64,000 nt of DNA, taken from assembly GCA_022560025.1 (NCBI GenBank), contig JAFISE010000118.1:1-64000 (forward strand), given 5' to 3'. Below are positions 35,490 through 44,838 of this stretch, in pieces (position 1 is the stretch's first letter; every line of letters starts with the position of its first letter). The position numbers and the translations under genes were made by a program. The notes beneath the pieces were generated by a model, which had not been told where the DNA came from, did not search any database, and saw only the letters and a program-made list of their open reading frames with translations. This stretch comes from Stagonosporopsis chrysanthemi. Taxonomy: Eukaryota > Ascomycota > Dothideomycetes > Pleosporales > Didymellaceae.

Positions 35490-36796
35490 GCCAGGCAGCC
35501 CTAGCATGATATAATTATACGAAATGACCGGATCATGTCACTTGAGCATCTCCCACGTGTATAACCATCAACTGATCATGAGACGCGAGAGTCGTTCAAC
35601 TCGGTGCGCGTCTGTACCCTGAATGTTTACTAGATTCCGTCATCTTTAAGCTCCCTGAAGTTGTCCCGATCCGGCTCCCGCAGTTGCTCCTCCATCATCG
35701 TGTAGAGCATGTCCCAAGGTCCGTTGCTTGAAGCCTCCTTTTCAATCCTATGAAACGCTACCATTGTCTTCCACCTCTCCACGTAGATATCTGTGATATC
35801 TGCCCTGTTCATTGTCCAGCCCTAAAAGGTTCACCCAGGCTGTCCCGGTGTGCCATCGAAGATCATCTTCTCGCTGCGAACGACGGTAAGTTCGTGGACG
35901 GAGTGCGGCGGCAGCGCAAATCAGCTGACGGATATGCGGTGAGCCGTTGAAAAGTTTTTTTGGGCATGATCGCGGCGTCGAGGGCGTGGGTCAGAAGGTT
36001 CAAGCGCACCCAGCGGCTTGTTCCAGAATGCAGCTCTGAGAGATTAGGTCAGTAAATCATTATCTTCACTAATTCCGCTACATACCTTCTGACTTGATCG
36101 AAAAGTGGCGTCTAAGAAGAAGTGGGAAATGTCGCAAAGGTCCCTCTTGCAGAGCGCGCCATGGACCTGGCGGGTTGGCTGCTGTTGACTTAGCAAGCTT
36201 GCGCGCAAACAGCAATCCTGCAAAGTGGGCCCACATACAACAACATACATAGCGAGACGCATAGAAAGAGAATAGACAGATTCAGCGGGATTTCTTCTAG
36301 AGGAGTTTGCAGACTGCCAGGCCGGTGTAAAGGCCTCAGGTCTGCACTGCTGAGTGGTCTCACGCCCGCATCGAGGATGTCATAGAGACCATGTCCAATG
36401 CTCCCAGATCCGTGCAGCATCAGACTGATGGGCTCAAACTCAAACCCACCGAGTGCAAGTTCCTTCGTTGCATCATTGCTGGTAGACCGTGCTCAGCGAG
36501 TGTCTGGTCAGTATCTGGTCAGTGCCTGGTCAGTGTTGGCTGCCTCGACTACCCAGTGCCTTCACGTCATCTCGCTTGAGCGTCTACTCCCCGCACTATC
36601 ACCACAACCCAAACATTAGGTTGATGACTATATCTGATTTGTTATTCTCAAGACGACTGGTGGTGGGAGGGGACCATCATTAGGTAAGTTGTAACGGTCA
36701 AAAAGACCGGCCTTCTTGCCATTCTAGCTTGAAGGTATATATAGTTGTATTTCGTACGGTTACATAAGTGCATGGCACATTGGTCGTTCGCTGACA
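35490..36796. other. intergenic with short unassigned ORFs
   Basis: A minus-strand ORF at 35630-35812 (MNRADITDIYVERWKTMVAF...) has coding-like composition, but the upstream frame is closed and no gene model emerges. A short direct repeat (CTGGTCAGT three times) lies at about 36506-36537. Nothing else recognised. Confidence 0.4.
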
Positions 36797-36895
36797 AAAT
36801 GATTGGGCGGTGACCGCCTGAGTAGCGCAGACCGATACTACTCCGGTAGAAGGTTCGAACCTGGTCTTGGAGTGTTTCTTTTTTTCTTTTTGTGT
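36797..36895 (+). pseudogene. tRNA-like relic (possible tRNA-derived SINE head)
   Basis: An A-box-like TAGCGCAGACC (from 36823) and a perfect B-box core GGTTCGAACC (36852-36861) are followed by a T-rich tract (about 36875-36892) that would stop RNA polymerase III. The boxes are only about 29 nt apart, against roughly 44 nt in an intron-less tRNA, so the anticodon arm is missing. The T-stem does not pair well and no acceptor stem is visible. This cannot be a working tRNA. It may be a truncated tRNA pseudogene or the head of a SINE. Confidence 0.4.
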
Positions 36896-37285
36896 TGCAT
36901 GTGGTGAAAGGCATGCGTGTACTGCGCTGGGCCAGGCGTTACTGCACTAACCTCCTCACGACATGACCCACAACTAGTAGCAGTATCCTAGCATTAAACT
37001 TTTAGGATAAGATATCCATTTTGAAGTTACATGTAGTTCTTCATGCGACAACAGGGGTAAGATAATTGATTTACACCTACTTTGTGTAGCGCACCTTTTC
37101 TAAGCACAGTCTGCTCATCTGTCCTCACACATGCTGTGATTAGTACAACGACTTGCGGTTTAATGCTTTGTTGAAGACTCTTGCTCTTAAAGCCTTTTAT
37201 AGAGAGCATATATGCACACTTAATTTTGTGCGCGGTGCGGAGGTTAAGAGAGCAAGCGGCAGGTCAGAATCTTGTAATTAGAACG
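36896..37285. other. intergenic, nothing recognised
   Basis: 3' side of the family gene at 37286; no feature recognised. Confidence 0.4.
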
Positions 37286-38758
37286 CTAAAGCAGAGCAGT
37301 AAATTTAAGGTAAGGGCGTAGGTGCAAGCTATGCTCGAAAGAAATCGGCTGAGTTGGCACCAGGCGCATCCTCCTCACGACCTCTGTCCTGAACTTGGCT
37401 GTTTCCTCACTAAGTCTCTGCTTATCATCGAGACCTTCCTGGAGAGACATTCCTCCTTCGCACATGCTCATCATCCAATAATTCACACACTTGTACAAAG
37501 CCTCTTGCGTCTCCTTCCAGTATATATAAGTTACACTCCCCTCTGGAAACCAATCGTTGTCTAAGCCCACTGGAACAAATCAGTTCTGCCTACTGAGACA
37601 TTCGCTCTTGTGCAATACGTAGCAGTGTTCGTAATCGCACCAAGCAAGGAACCTGTGTGCGCGCGGGTGGCCATACTTCTCGCTAGTTGGATCGAGGATG
37701 AAATTGCCAGCGGAGGGAGATCGGATGTAGAGGACGGAGTGGCAGGCCGCTACGGTGCCAGGAGTTGGTGACCCTGGTAACTCTGGCGTAATGAATTGGA
37801 GGTGACGGCGAGGGGAAATGAATAACCAGATCACTTCTGCCTTTGAATCAACTGTGGAGAGATTAGTAGTGTTGTGTAACCACGTGGCATAGATCAAATG
37901 ATATTCTATTGTAGCAGGCACTGCCCGGTGTGGGCAAGTGCACTTACCTCTGAGCTGAGGGCTCCTGTAGAAGAATATCACAACACGACAACAGATAGCA
38001 ATACAAGCGTTGACCTGCAGCACCCACTTGACACTGCTTACGCAGTTACATGTTGCGATGAAGGTTTTGGTGAGGCTGCTTACTCCGCTGGACAATCTGC
38101 GTGACCGAGGGCTTGATAGATAGAACAGCTCGGTCACACATCTTGGCCATCAACAGGCCTCGCTCAATGTACTCTGGCAGGTTTGGTGGCATCACGTTGT
38201 TTGCTCCCCACACGAACCGATCCACATTGTCACCCCAGTCCACTCTGTATTCCTGGAAGTCTGAACTACCGGGAACCAAGTCTTCGCCGTGACTAGAGTG
38301 ACATTAAAACTCACAGGAGCTGTTGTGGACAAAGTCTTGGTGCGAGGGAGCGGAACTCGGTTCATCGGAGTGGAAGAGATCTGCCTCGTGAAGCAGATCA
38401 TCAACTTGACAGCGGTTAGCATCCAAAGGCTGTTACTCGTGTTAGAGAGGTCTTACTGGGGGCAATCAACTGCGCATCGCCGGCCCCAAGAGAGCTTGCT
38501 GCAAGGGGAGGGAAGGGGAAGACGCTGGTGGGCACAAAGGGGCTCGCGACTGCGGCGACCTCATCCCAAGCATCAAGCATCAGCTGCGCTACTTTGTAGA
38601 GGTAGTGGGTTGCGGACTGCATTTGGGTGATGATGGCGGGTTGGAGGGTGCGCGCGAAGGAGCTTGAGAGAATTTACAAAGTCGATTGAAGCTCTAGCAA
38701 TGGACTCAGGCAGACCCGCGCCAGCAACCCCACCCCTACCACCCGCCCTCACACTCAT
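37286..38758 (-). pseudogene. member 1 of the H-x-V-L / DPT-x-x-Y-G gene family, with in-frame TGA
   Basis: Five exons on the minus strand: 38758-38678, 38616-38457, 38404-38315, 38281-38084 and 37851-37286. The phases agree throughout (364 codons). Introns 1 and 2 are 61 and 52 bp with good signals. Intron 3 would be only 33 bp and is less sure. Intron 4 (38083-37852) is 232 bp because it contains a solo LTR. The protein has an Ala/Gly-rich start, helices (THYLYKVAQLMLDAWDEVAA), an acidic loop, then YRVDWGDNVDRFVWGANNV. Next come the family motifs VAACHSVLYIRSPSAG and FILDPTSEKYGHP. A TGA at 37582-37580 interrupts the frame before a helical C-terminus (GLDNDWFPEGSVTYIYWKET). It either ends the protein early or marks a recent pseudogene. 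The cysteine found upstream in sister genes is not obvious here. It may be an inactive member of a Cys-His-Asp hydrolase/transferase-like family; that is inference. Confidence 0.6.
37875..38050 (-). mobile_element. solo LTR (copy 2), inside an intron
   Basis: 176 bp, inverted relative to copy 1 at 20077-20260, with the same TGTAAC...GTTACA ends. It is flanked by a perfect 5-bp duplication (TGTTG on plus, 37870-37874 and 38051-38055), different from that of copy 1, which shows independent insertions. It sits in intron 4 of the surrounding minus-strand gene in the gene's sense orientation. Removing element plus one duplication leaves a 51-bp intron of normal fungal size. The element itself contains CTACAG and GAGGTAAGT, which could act as cryptic splice sites and create an extra exon. 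Confidence 0.9.
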
Positions 38759-39640
38759 TTTGCTGCGCATCAAGCCATTATAAGAGATTTTGCTATCATT
38801 CTATGTCATTATGACCTCCTAAGTCACTTCAGAAGCATTGCTCATATGCCAGGAGCAAGCTTTGTCTCCGCACGGATGGTTTGTCCCCACCTGCATACAC
38901 TCAAAGCCTCTATTTACTGACGCAAACAAGTCTCAGATGGCCAAAGCGAACTTTAACTATGGTACGAGGCAAGTTTGAAGGATGAGACTGTCATGTAGCT
39001 GGCAGCACACCAGGCCGTCTCCCGAGCCGCATATCACCGACCACCGGCGACGAGGGGAATCCCTGGTAAGCGGCGAGCGGCATGGACTTCAGAGTGATGT
39101 GGTCTGGAGATTTTTAGAACCAGCGACACGCTACATCGAACTTAAGAGGGAACGACGGAGCGAGCAAGGGAGGATATAGACTTGCACGCAGTGTAACAGG
39201 ATGAACACAAATCAATGAGCATAAAAACGATTGATATGCTTCCCCTAAGTCCTGCCAAGCAGATAGATCATTATTGTGCCTTTGCAGGAACCGAACTGAA
39301 TACCAGTCGTATTACCTCAGCCCCGCTATCACGCTGATCATGCCAGTGTGACGTGTCCGTGCGGGTGTTTGCGAGCTACCCAAACCATGACCAACGCCAA
39401 AATTCCTCATCACGAGCATCACCCTACTACATCTCTTGCCAAATATCCCGGCCACATGATATTCCTTTTTTCTTGCTCCAGCTCTCACTACAAAGGCCAG
39501 AAATGTGTCTGAAGGGGCTCTAGCCATTCAGCGCGTTCTGACTTCGTGCCGCACCAGCGCGACGCCCAACGGCAGAGAACTCATCGTGCCCGCGCTACTT
39601 ACAGTCGGTCATCTCACATTCGCGCTCTTGTGTTCTGGTG
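38759..39640. other. intergenic, nothing recognised
   Basis: Promoter side of the minus-strand gene starting at 38758, then unassigned sequence. Short ORFs only. Confidence 0.4.
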
Positions 39641-39837
39641 GTGCTGCCATCAAGCTCCCTGCCAGGGCGCGTTGGCGAGACCTGGCTGAAGGAGCTCCGC
39701 AACCGCGAACCTGGCAGCCTCCAGTTCGAGATCCTACGACCGCAGCACAGTTGCTTCCAGGTCTTCGGCTTGCAGATCGCTGATCGGCTACTTGGATGGA
39801 CAAGCCTGGCTCCAAGCTATGCCAGATTATGTTGGTC

Positions 39838-40425
39838 CTGCGGGACACCGCCAATCACAAACTCAAGGACTACCTTTCGAGAACGTGTCACCTGAGTCAA
39901 CTGCTGGGTCAAAGACCTCGAAACCGAAGTCAGGACCGATTGCGACAAGAAGTACGGCAGAGTCGTTCGCGTTGACCTGCCCTACCCGGATTCAGTGGAA
40001 ACTTTATTGCAGATGATCGCAGATCCAGAGAATAATCGCGCCAACAGAGGCGCATCCAGTCACCAGAACATACGCTCCGGCGGGAGCAATATCTCGTACG
40101 CAAACGTGCGCGCTTTTCAGAACATGGTCCAGCAACAACTTTGGGTTGACAACAATTGCAAACGCGCACGTGTGCGCGTCCTGTTTCGACACGATCCAGC
40201 AGATGGACATGGTCGAGCTGATCGTTCGACACGCTACACAGAAGAGCAGCGACGGCAAGATAACCAGAACAAATTTCTTGTACGAGGCGGCGCAGATAAG
40301 CCGGTTCAACCTATACACTTCGATCGAAGCAGATTCAAGCAGATTCTTCCACTTCACCCGGCCTGACGACCCATCAGGAAGGCTTAGTCTGAAAGACTTT
40401 GCCGGCGGCCTTCCGAGGCTCAGAA
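39838..40425 (+). pseudogene. fragment of an EF-hand mitochondrial carrier (aspartate/glutamate carrier, AGC type)
   Basis: Pieces in shifting frames match the EF-hand half of fungal Aralar/Agc1-type carriers: LRDTANHKLKDYLSRTCHLS (from 39838), ISYANVRAFQNM (about 40091-40126), then QMDMVELIVRHATQKSSDGK followed by ITRTNFLYEAAQISRFNLYT and PSGRLSLKDFA (40200-40425). The last two blocks are separated by about 73 bp starting GT and ending CAG, which looks like a retained ancestral intron, so the source was genomic DNA rather than mRNA. Frameshifts and lack of the six membrane helices show that it is a non-functional duplicate. Working homologues exchange aspartate for glutamate across the inner mitochondrial membrane under Ca2+ control. 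Confidence 0.65.
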
Positions 40426-40472
40426 GAATGGAAAACCACATTCGCTCAGAGCAAGTGTGACCTCAAGCAATT

Positions 40473-40594
40473 CGAAAAAGCTTTTGCCGCCTGGCATCTA
40501 TCGTGCCTGGAATTGAAGGGCAAGGGCGCAGCGAAGCAGTCGTGCTAGAGGCTACCATAAAATACATGCGCGAAAAGATTGTGGAGAGTCACAA
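40473..40594 (+). pseudogene. fragment resembling a bHLH transcription factor
   Basis: One frame reads FCRLASIVPGIEGQGRSEAV followed by VLEATIKYMREKIVESHK. This resembles helix 1-loop-helix 2 of fungal bHLH proteins, where a basic region and helix 1 ending in LVPG-type residues are followed by a GRSEAVVL-type start of helix 2. The basic region is missing and the frame is closed by a stop just upstream. It lies between the carrier and helicase fragments and seems to be a third captured piece. The identification rests on about 40 residues. Confidence 0.35.
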
Positions 40595-40713
40595 AATTAC
40601 TGCGGGTACTCGACCCTTCGCGGCACACGACTCCCGACCTTGAAGCAACCGCTATTGCAGATGCCGGACTTTGGTCCGACACGACATGCTCGAATCCGTC
40701 CACCACTTCGCGC

Positions 40714-41073
40714 ATGATTCTTGCAACTGTTCGCCCTGATCAGACCATTCTCTTCTTAGCTACGTTTCCCAAGAACATGGCTGCTGTGGCTCGAAAGGCG
40801 GTCCACAAGCCCGCCGAGGTCATCATTGGCGGTCGCAGCAAGGTCGCGTCTGAGATCACGCAGATCATCTCGCTTGTAGAACCGTCGTATGAGAAGAAGA
40901 AGATCAACAAGCTGCTTCTACACCTTGGCCAGTTGTTCGCCGAGGATGAGAACGCACAGGTACTCGTTTTCACTGAGAAACAAGAGACTGCTGAGGATCT
41001 CTTGTCAAAATTGTTCAAGGCTAAGTACCTATTCGTCAACACCATCCATGGTGCCAAAGACCAGACTGATCGT
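40714..41073 (+). pseudogene. fragment of a PRP5/DDX46-type DEAD-box helicase
   Basis: About 120 codons align to the junction of the two RecA domains of a Prp5-like RNA helicase: MILATVRPDQTILFLATFPK (motif III is SAT in active enzymes, here LAT), VIIGGRSKVASEITQIISLV, then AQVLVFTEKQETAEDLLSKL and NTIHGAKDQTDR (motif IV region; active enzymes have HGGKDQ). Homology stops abruptly at 41073 and no upstream ATPase motifs (Q, I, II) are present. It is a partial duplicate of a spliceosomal helicase gene and cannot be functional. Confidence 0.75.
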
Positions 41074-41558
41074 GGTCATGGAAAAGAACCTCGTCAAAGG
41101 TTCGCGGCGCGAGGGCATCTGGTGGATGGACGCTGGGTGTCCGTGAGATGGACGTCGCGGTACGAGCAGCTTGGTGCCCGCGTTCAGTGAAGAAGGGCGT
41201 ATGATATACCTTTGAAGGGAGAATGAGGTGGAATATATAGCGCTTGTGGAGCTCCGTCGTTGATCATGCGCGAGCATAGTGTTTGCTGCCAGATTCACAA
41301 ATTCCTCTTTACCAGCAGTCTCGCAGAAGCCTATTTTATCGTGATCTACCCAATGCAAGAGTGCAAAGTCTCCACATGTTATCTCCAAAGCTGGCGTGGT
41401 CGAACACCAGTGAAGGGGCGTTTGCGGGCGGCATGCTCGCAATTCGACGCTAAGTCCAATTTCAGCTTGCCCGCCAAGCCCCGCCCGAATACTCACCACC
41501 ACAGCGCCCAGCGAAAGCGAGCTTGCCAGAGCCAGCAAACGCCCTTCAAACAGCCACC
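41074..41558. other. intergenic, nothing recognised
   Basis: Sequence between the helicase fragment and the family gene at 41559. The last 100 bases are C/A-rich, as in a 5' UTR. Confidence 0.4.
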
Positions 41559-42522
41559 ATGAACACCTCGAGAGATATCACCAGAGACATGCGCCGCCTC
41601 GCCACCTTGTACAACGGCGTCGCCATGGAGCAGATGCTGGCAATGTGCTAGGACGTCCTCGTCAGCGTGTGTCTGAGCGACAACGCTCTCGAGATTGAGG
41701 CTCAGCTGTGCAGCGAGCCGATTGAAAAGACGCCCATGTTCGGCGAGCATGTGAGCGAGGAGACGAGGAGAACTTTCGTGAGCATCAACAGCTGCACCGA
41801 TGTTGTCGTCTACAACACTGGCTGGCTGGCATACTGCGCCAACAGTGAGTATTCAACCCAGTTCCTTGATCTGGCTTCTAATAATTGCGTCGATAGAACT
41901 GGACGCTGACCTGGTGGAGCTGACGCTCCCGTCGCCAAAGCCCGTCCATAAAGTCGAGATGCGAAATGTCCAGGCAAACACACTCGTAAACACCGACTGC
42001 CATCATGTCGTCCTCATCCTCAGGCCCCGAAGCGGCGGTGAAGCAATCGTCGCAGATGCATCATACGCCCAGTACTCCTTCGATAAGAGCATCGACACGC
42101 TCGAAGAGTATCTGGCGAAGAAGGTCCACGAGCCTGAGAGCGAAGAGGACCTGTTGGGACACTACTTTGACTCGAGGTCGAATAAGGATGCATGGCTCTG
42201 GAATAAGCAGAATGCCATAATCCGCACCACAAACAACATCGTGGTCGGAGAGTCGGAGCGTGTTGGGGGTTTTGAAGCGCTCCTGGAAATGGACGAAGCC
42301 CGTTTCAAGGCAACGGGTCAACACATCTTTGCGACGGTGAAGACGCAGATGGAGCAGCTGAGATTGCGGCTTGAGGAGCTCAAGTATGGTCCAGTCGAAG
42401 ACCTCCCACTGGGCGTCGAGAGTCTGGTGCGGGATTGTGATGGTGATGGTAATCGGGCGTGCAAGCGGACCTTTTACACACCACTGGCCAGGGATTATGT
42501 CCAACCCTTTATGTTCCTTTAG
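41559..42522 (+). pseudogene. member 2 of the H-x-V-L / DPT-like gene family, with in-frame TAG
   Basis: ATG at 41559, exon 1 to 41844, a 52-bp intron (GTGAGT...GATAG), exon 2 41897-42522, 303 residues in phase. A TAG at 41649-41651 (C-to-T change from a CAG codon would explain it) interrupts exon 1 after 30 codons. No MYND-like N-terminus is present. The family core is clear: FVSINSCTDVVVYNTGWLAY (candidate Cys), a conserved PSPKPVHK segment, then TDCHHVVLILRPRSG (candidate His) and IVADASYAQYSFDKS (candidate Asp, with DAS instead of DPT). The C-terminal half is acidic then helical (ATVKTQMEQLRLRLEELK). The intron lies at the same place and phase as in the gene at 44839. The clean frame after the stop suggests a recent lesion, or translation from a downstream start. 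Confidence 0.6.
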
Positions 42523-42803
42523 AGTAGTCTGACGAAAAGAATCTCCGTAGTCACCTTTCTAATACCCACGATTTCTGACGTCTCCATGAAATTGTATAGA
42601 GTGCATGGTATTTCCATGCTCTCTGCAGTGCTGTGATCGAATTTGCGGTGCCGTCACGTGCGGGCTACTCTTTGGGGGGTGAAGCGGACTCTGCGCAATT
42701 GCGTCGCCCGCCGCGAACTGTCTTTGTCGACGATAGCTCCATCGACCGCCGCCTCTTGGACGAGCAACGCCCGCGCAAAGCACTTTTTCTCCTCTTCCTC
42801 ATC

Positions 42804-43874
42804 ATGAGCATGCCCCTCGGCCGCCACATTTGTGGTCTCTCCGGGTGCAGCAGACTCGTCAACGCGAACTCGGCCCCGTGTCCAGAATGTCTCGATGTCC
42901 CCTACGATGATATTTCTGGGGCGATTTCACGCCATCTTTACTGCTCGCCCGAACACCTCTCCGCCGACAGACTCCCTCACGCGCGAGAGTGCCAATCTCG
43001 ACGCTTATGGCGATACATGGTCAGGATTGGCGCCATCCTCGACAGCCTCTTCATGTGCCACCAGGAGAGCATGTTCCACCGTCGCATTGGCAAGGCGGCC
43101 ACCGATGCCGACGGACATCTGAAGGTCAACGTATCACCGTCCATGATCGTTGGCGAGCGCTTGGTGGACCCGGAAGATAAGGTTCCGGAGAAGGTGGTTC
43201 TCGGCGCCTTGAGCTTCGACCTCTGCAAGCGAAGCATTGCGTACATAACGCCGCTTCTAGAGTGGCTTACCGAAGGCCTCTCCATCGAGATCCGCGAGCA
43301 GGACCTCAAGCCGAAGCCGAAAGACGGCAGACAGTGGATTTGGTTCGAGACCGCCCGGGCGTACAACATCGCCGAGATACATACTGTCCTCACGCTTACA
43401 TCCAAACTCTCTTCATCGCCGCGGTACGCGTCTCTAACACTGGACCCGACCTCGATGCAGTACGGACGCAGGGTCAAAGGCCACCAAACCTTTGAGTACT
43501 TTGGGGAGAGGGTGCAACCAGAGCCGCAGACGACCCACCACTTTGGCCATGCGTTCTGCGCGTGGAAGAAGACGTTTTGGGAGGCATGGCACAACGGAGG
43601 TATCGACAAGGAGTTCTTGTTTTCGCAGATCGCGGTCGCGAAGAGGGACAGGGTAGTTTGGCAGGCGCTGCAAGGTGTTGGGGGTCGAGAAGAACTCGAT
43701 ACAATGAGCCATTCTGGCTTCCTGAGCCTCAAGGACGATATTGGACATCAAGTGCACCGGGAACTCCGACCGCTTCGGACTCAAACGCAGAGGATTCGGG
43801 CGGCCAACGGTCAGCTTGACGACCAGCTGGAACAGATGCTGCGAGAGCATGTCCATGAAAAGTACATGCTGTAG
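42804..43874 (+). CDS. member 3 of the family: MYND-like zinc finger plus H-T-V-L / LDPT-x-x-QYG domain, intact
   Basis: A single exon of 356 residues from ATG 42804; an upstream in-frame GTG is not needed. Residues 10-63 form a MYND-like zinc-binding module: Cys10, Cys15, Cys26, Cys29, Cys47, His51 (usually Cys), His59 and Cys63. The second domain has LSFDLCKRSIAYITPLLEWL (Cys141), KPKPKDGR, EIHTVLTL (His193) and LTLDPTSMQYGRRV (Asp214). The Cys-His-Asp order and the 'H-T-V-L ... LDPT' spacing recall transglutaminase-like or papain-like folds (HAW...DPT); this is inference without a structure. The C-terminus is helical and charged (LRPLRTQTQRIRAANGQLDD). There is no signal peptide or membrane helix, so it is probably cytosolic or nuclear. 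It is the only uninterrupted copy and so the best guide to the family. Confidence 0.75.
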   Translation: MSMPLGRHICGLSGCSRLVNANSAPCPECLDVPYDDISGAISRHLYCSPEHLSADRLPHARECQSRRLWRYMVRIGAILDSLFMCHQESMFHRRIGKAATDADGHLKVNVSPSMIVGERLVDPEDKVPEKVVLGALSFDLCKRSIAYITPLLEWLTEGLSIEIREQDLKPKPKDGRQWIWFETARAYNIAEIHTVLTLTSKLSSSPRYASLTLDPTSMQYGRRVKGHQTFEYFGERVQPEPQTTHHFGHAFCAWKKTFWEAWHNGGIDKEFLFSQIAVAKRDRVVWQALQGVGGREELDTMSHSGFLSLKDDIGHQVHRELRPLRTQTQRIRAANGQLDDQLEQMLREHVHEKYML

Positions 43875-44838
43875 ATAGGCCATTGCGGCAAGAATGCTGA
43901 ACACACTCTCACCTCATCCATCAAAATGAATTGATCCTTGCGTTTCCCACAGGATACACTATCGTGAGTCGAGCTCAGCGGCCTGGTAACACGACTTTGT
44001 TTACGTCGTAGATCGCTGTCTTCGCCCAAACCTTGTGTCACGAAATCAGAATCGCTACTTCAGCTTGCGTATAGATCCATAGAAGCTAGCTTGGCAATCA
44101 AGTCTGGAGCAGAAGCGTCTAGGATCCCCGTGGGCGTCAACTCGCCTAGCATGGTTACCAACAGCCTCCCACAAGGTATCATGGTCACCTCTTGACGCTG
44201 TGCATCACGCTGGAGACCTGCATAATAGTGGTTGGCTGTGCGGTCGACCAGACCTACCTGCGCAAAGGCTCTCAAGGCACTTCGCCAGATGAGCTGGGAG
44301 ATGCGGCCACACGGCGTGGGGAAGCAAGTGTGGCTTTCACTGATCGCCGAAAAGTGCAAATAGAAAGTAGCTTACCCACCCAGACTCGAACCAGCGTCCC
44401 AGACGTAGCGAGAAGCAAAAGGGTTCCCCCCGCCGGTGCGGAGGTACGTCCCTGACTGGGATAAGTTAGCGAAGTTCTTTTTTGGGGGACTGGGGACTCG
44501 TACAACAAATTTTGAGGTTTATATAGACCATCAAATTAAGAATAGCAATGTGGGTGAGCCCACGTTATGGTGTTCATCGTCGCCATAACAATGGGCAGAT
44601 GATGAAAGCGTGCCGCGGTGAAAGCACACAAGCTTCTCTCTTCGGCAGGCTTGTATCCACCCATTGAAATAACGATGCCCATTTGACAGGGCTAGCGATT
44701 TGACGCGAGCCAAGTCAGTTCTGGCGGCACCTTGGACTCGAAGTGGGCAGCACTTTGAAGCGCCTCATCACTACCTTGATGTTGGTTTCGCGGTCTCTTC
44801 TCCTCCACACCACCACACAAGTCTTCATCGCCGCCATC
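43875..44838. other. intergenic, nothing firmly recognised
   Basis: About 960 bp. A GGTTCGAGTC-like B-box on the minus strand near 44386-44395 lacks a pairable T-stem and A box. No gene called. Confidence 0.4.

Noticed and set aside
44360..44475. Possible tRNA on the minus strand (GGTTCGAGTC box and GGGTAAG/CTTATCCC ends)
   Set aside because: The T-stem does not pair, no A box or D-arm is seen, and the span is too long without a plausible anticodon arm.
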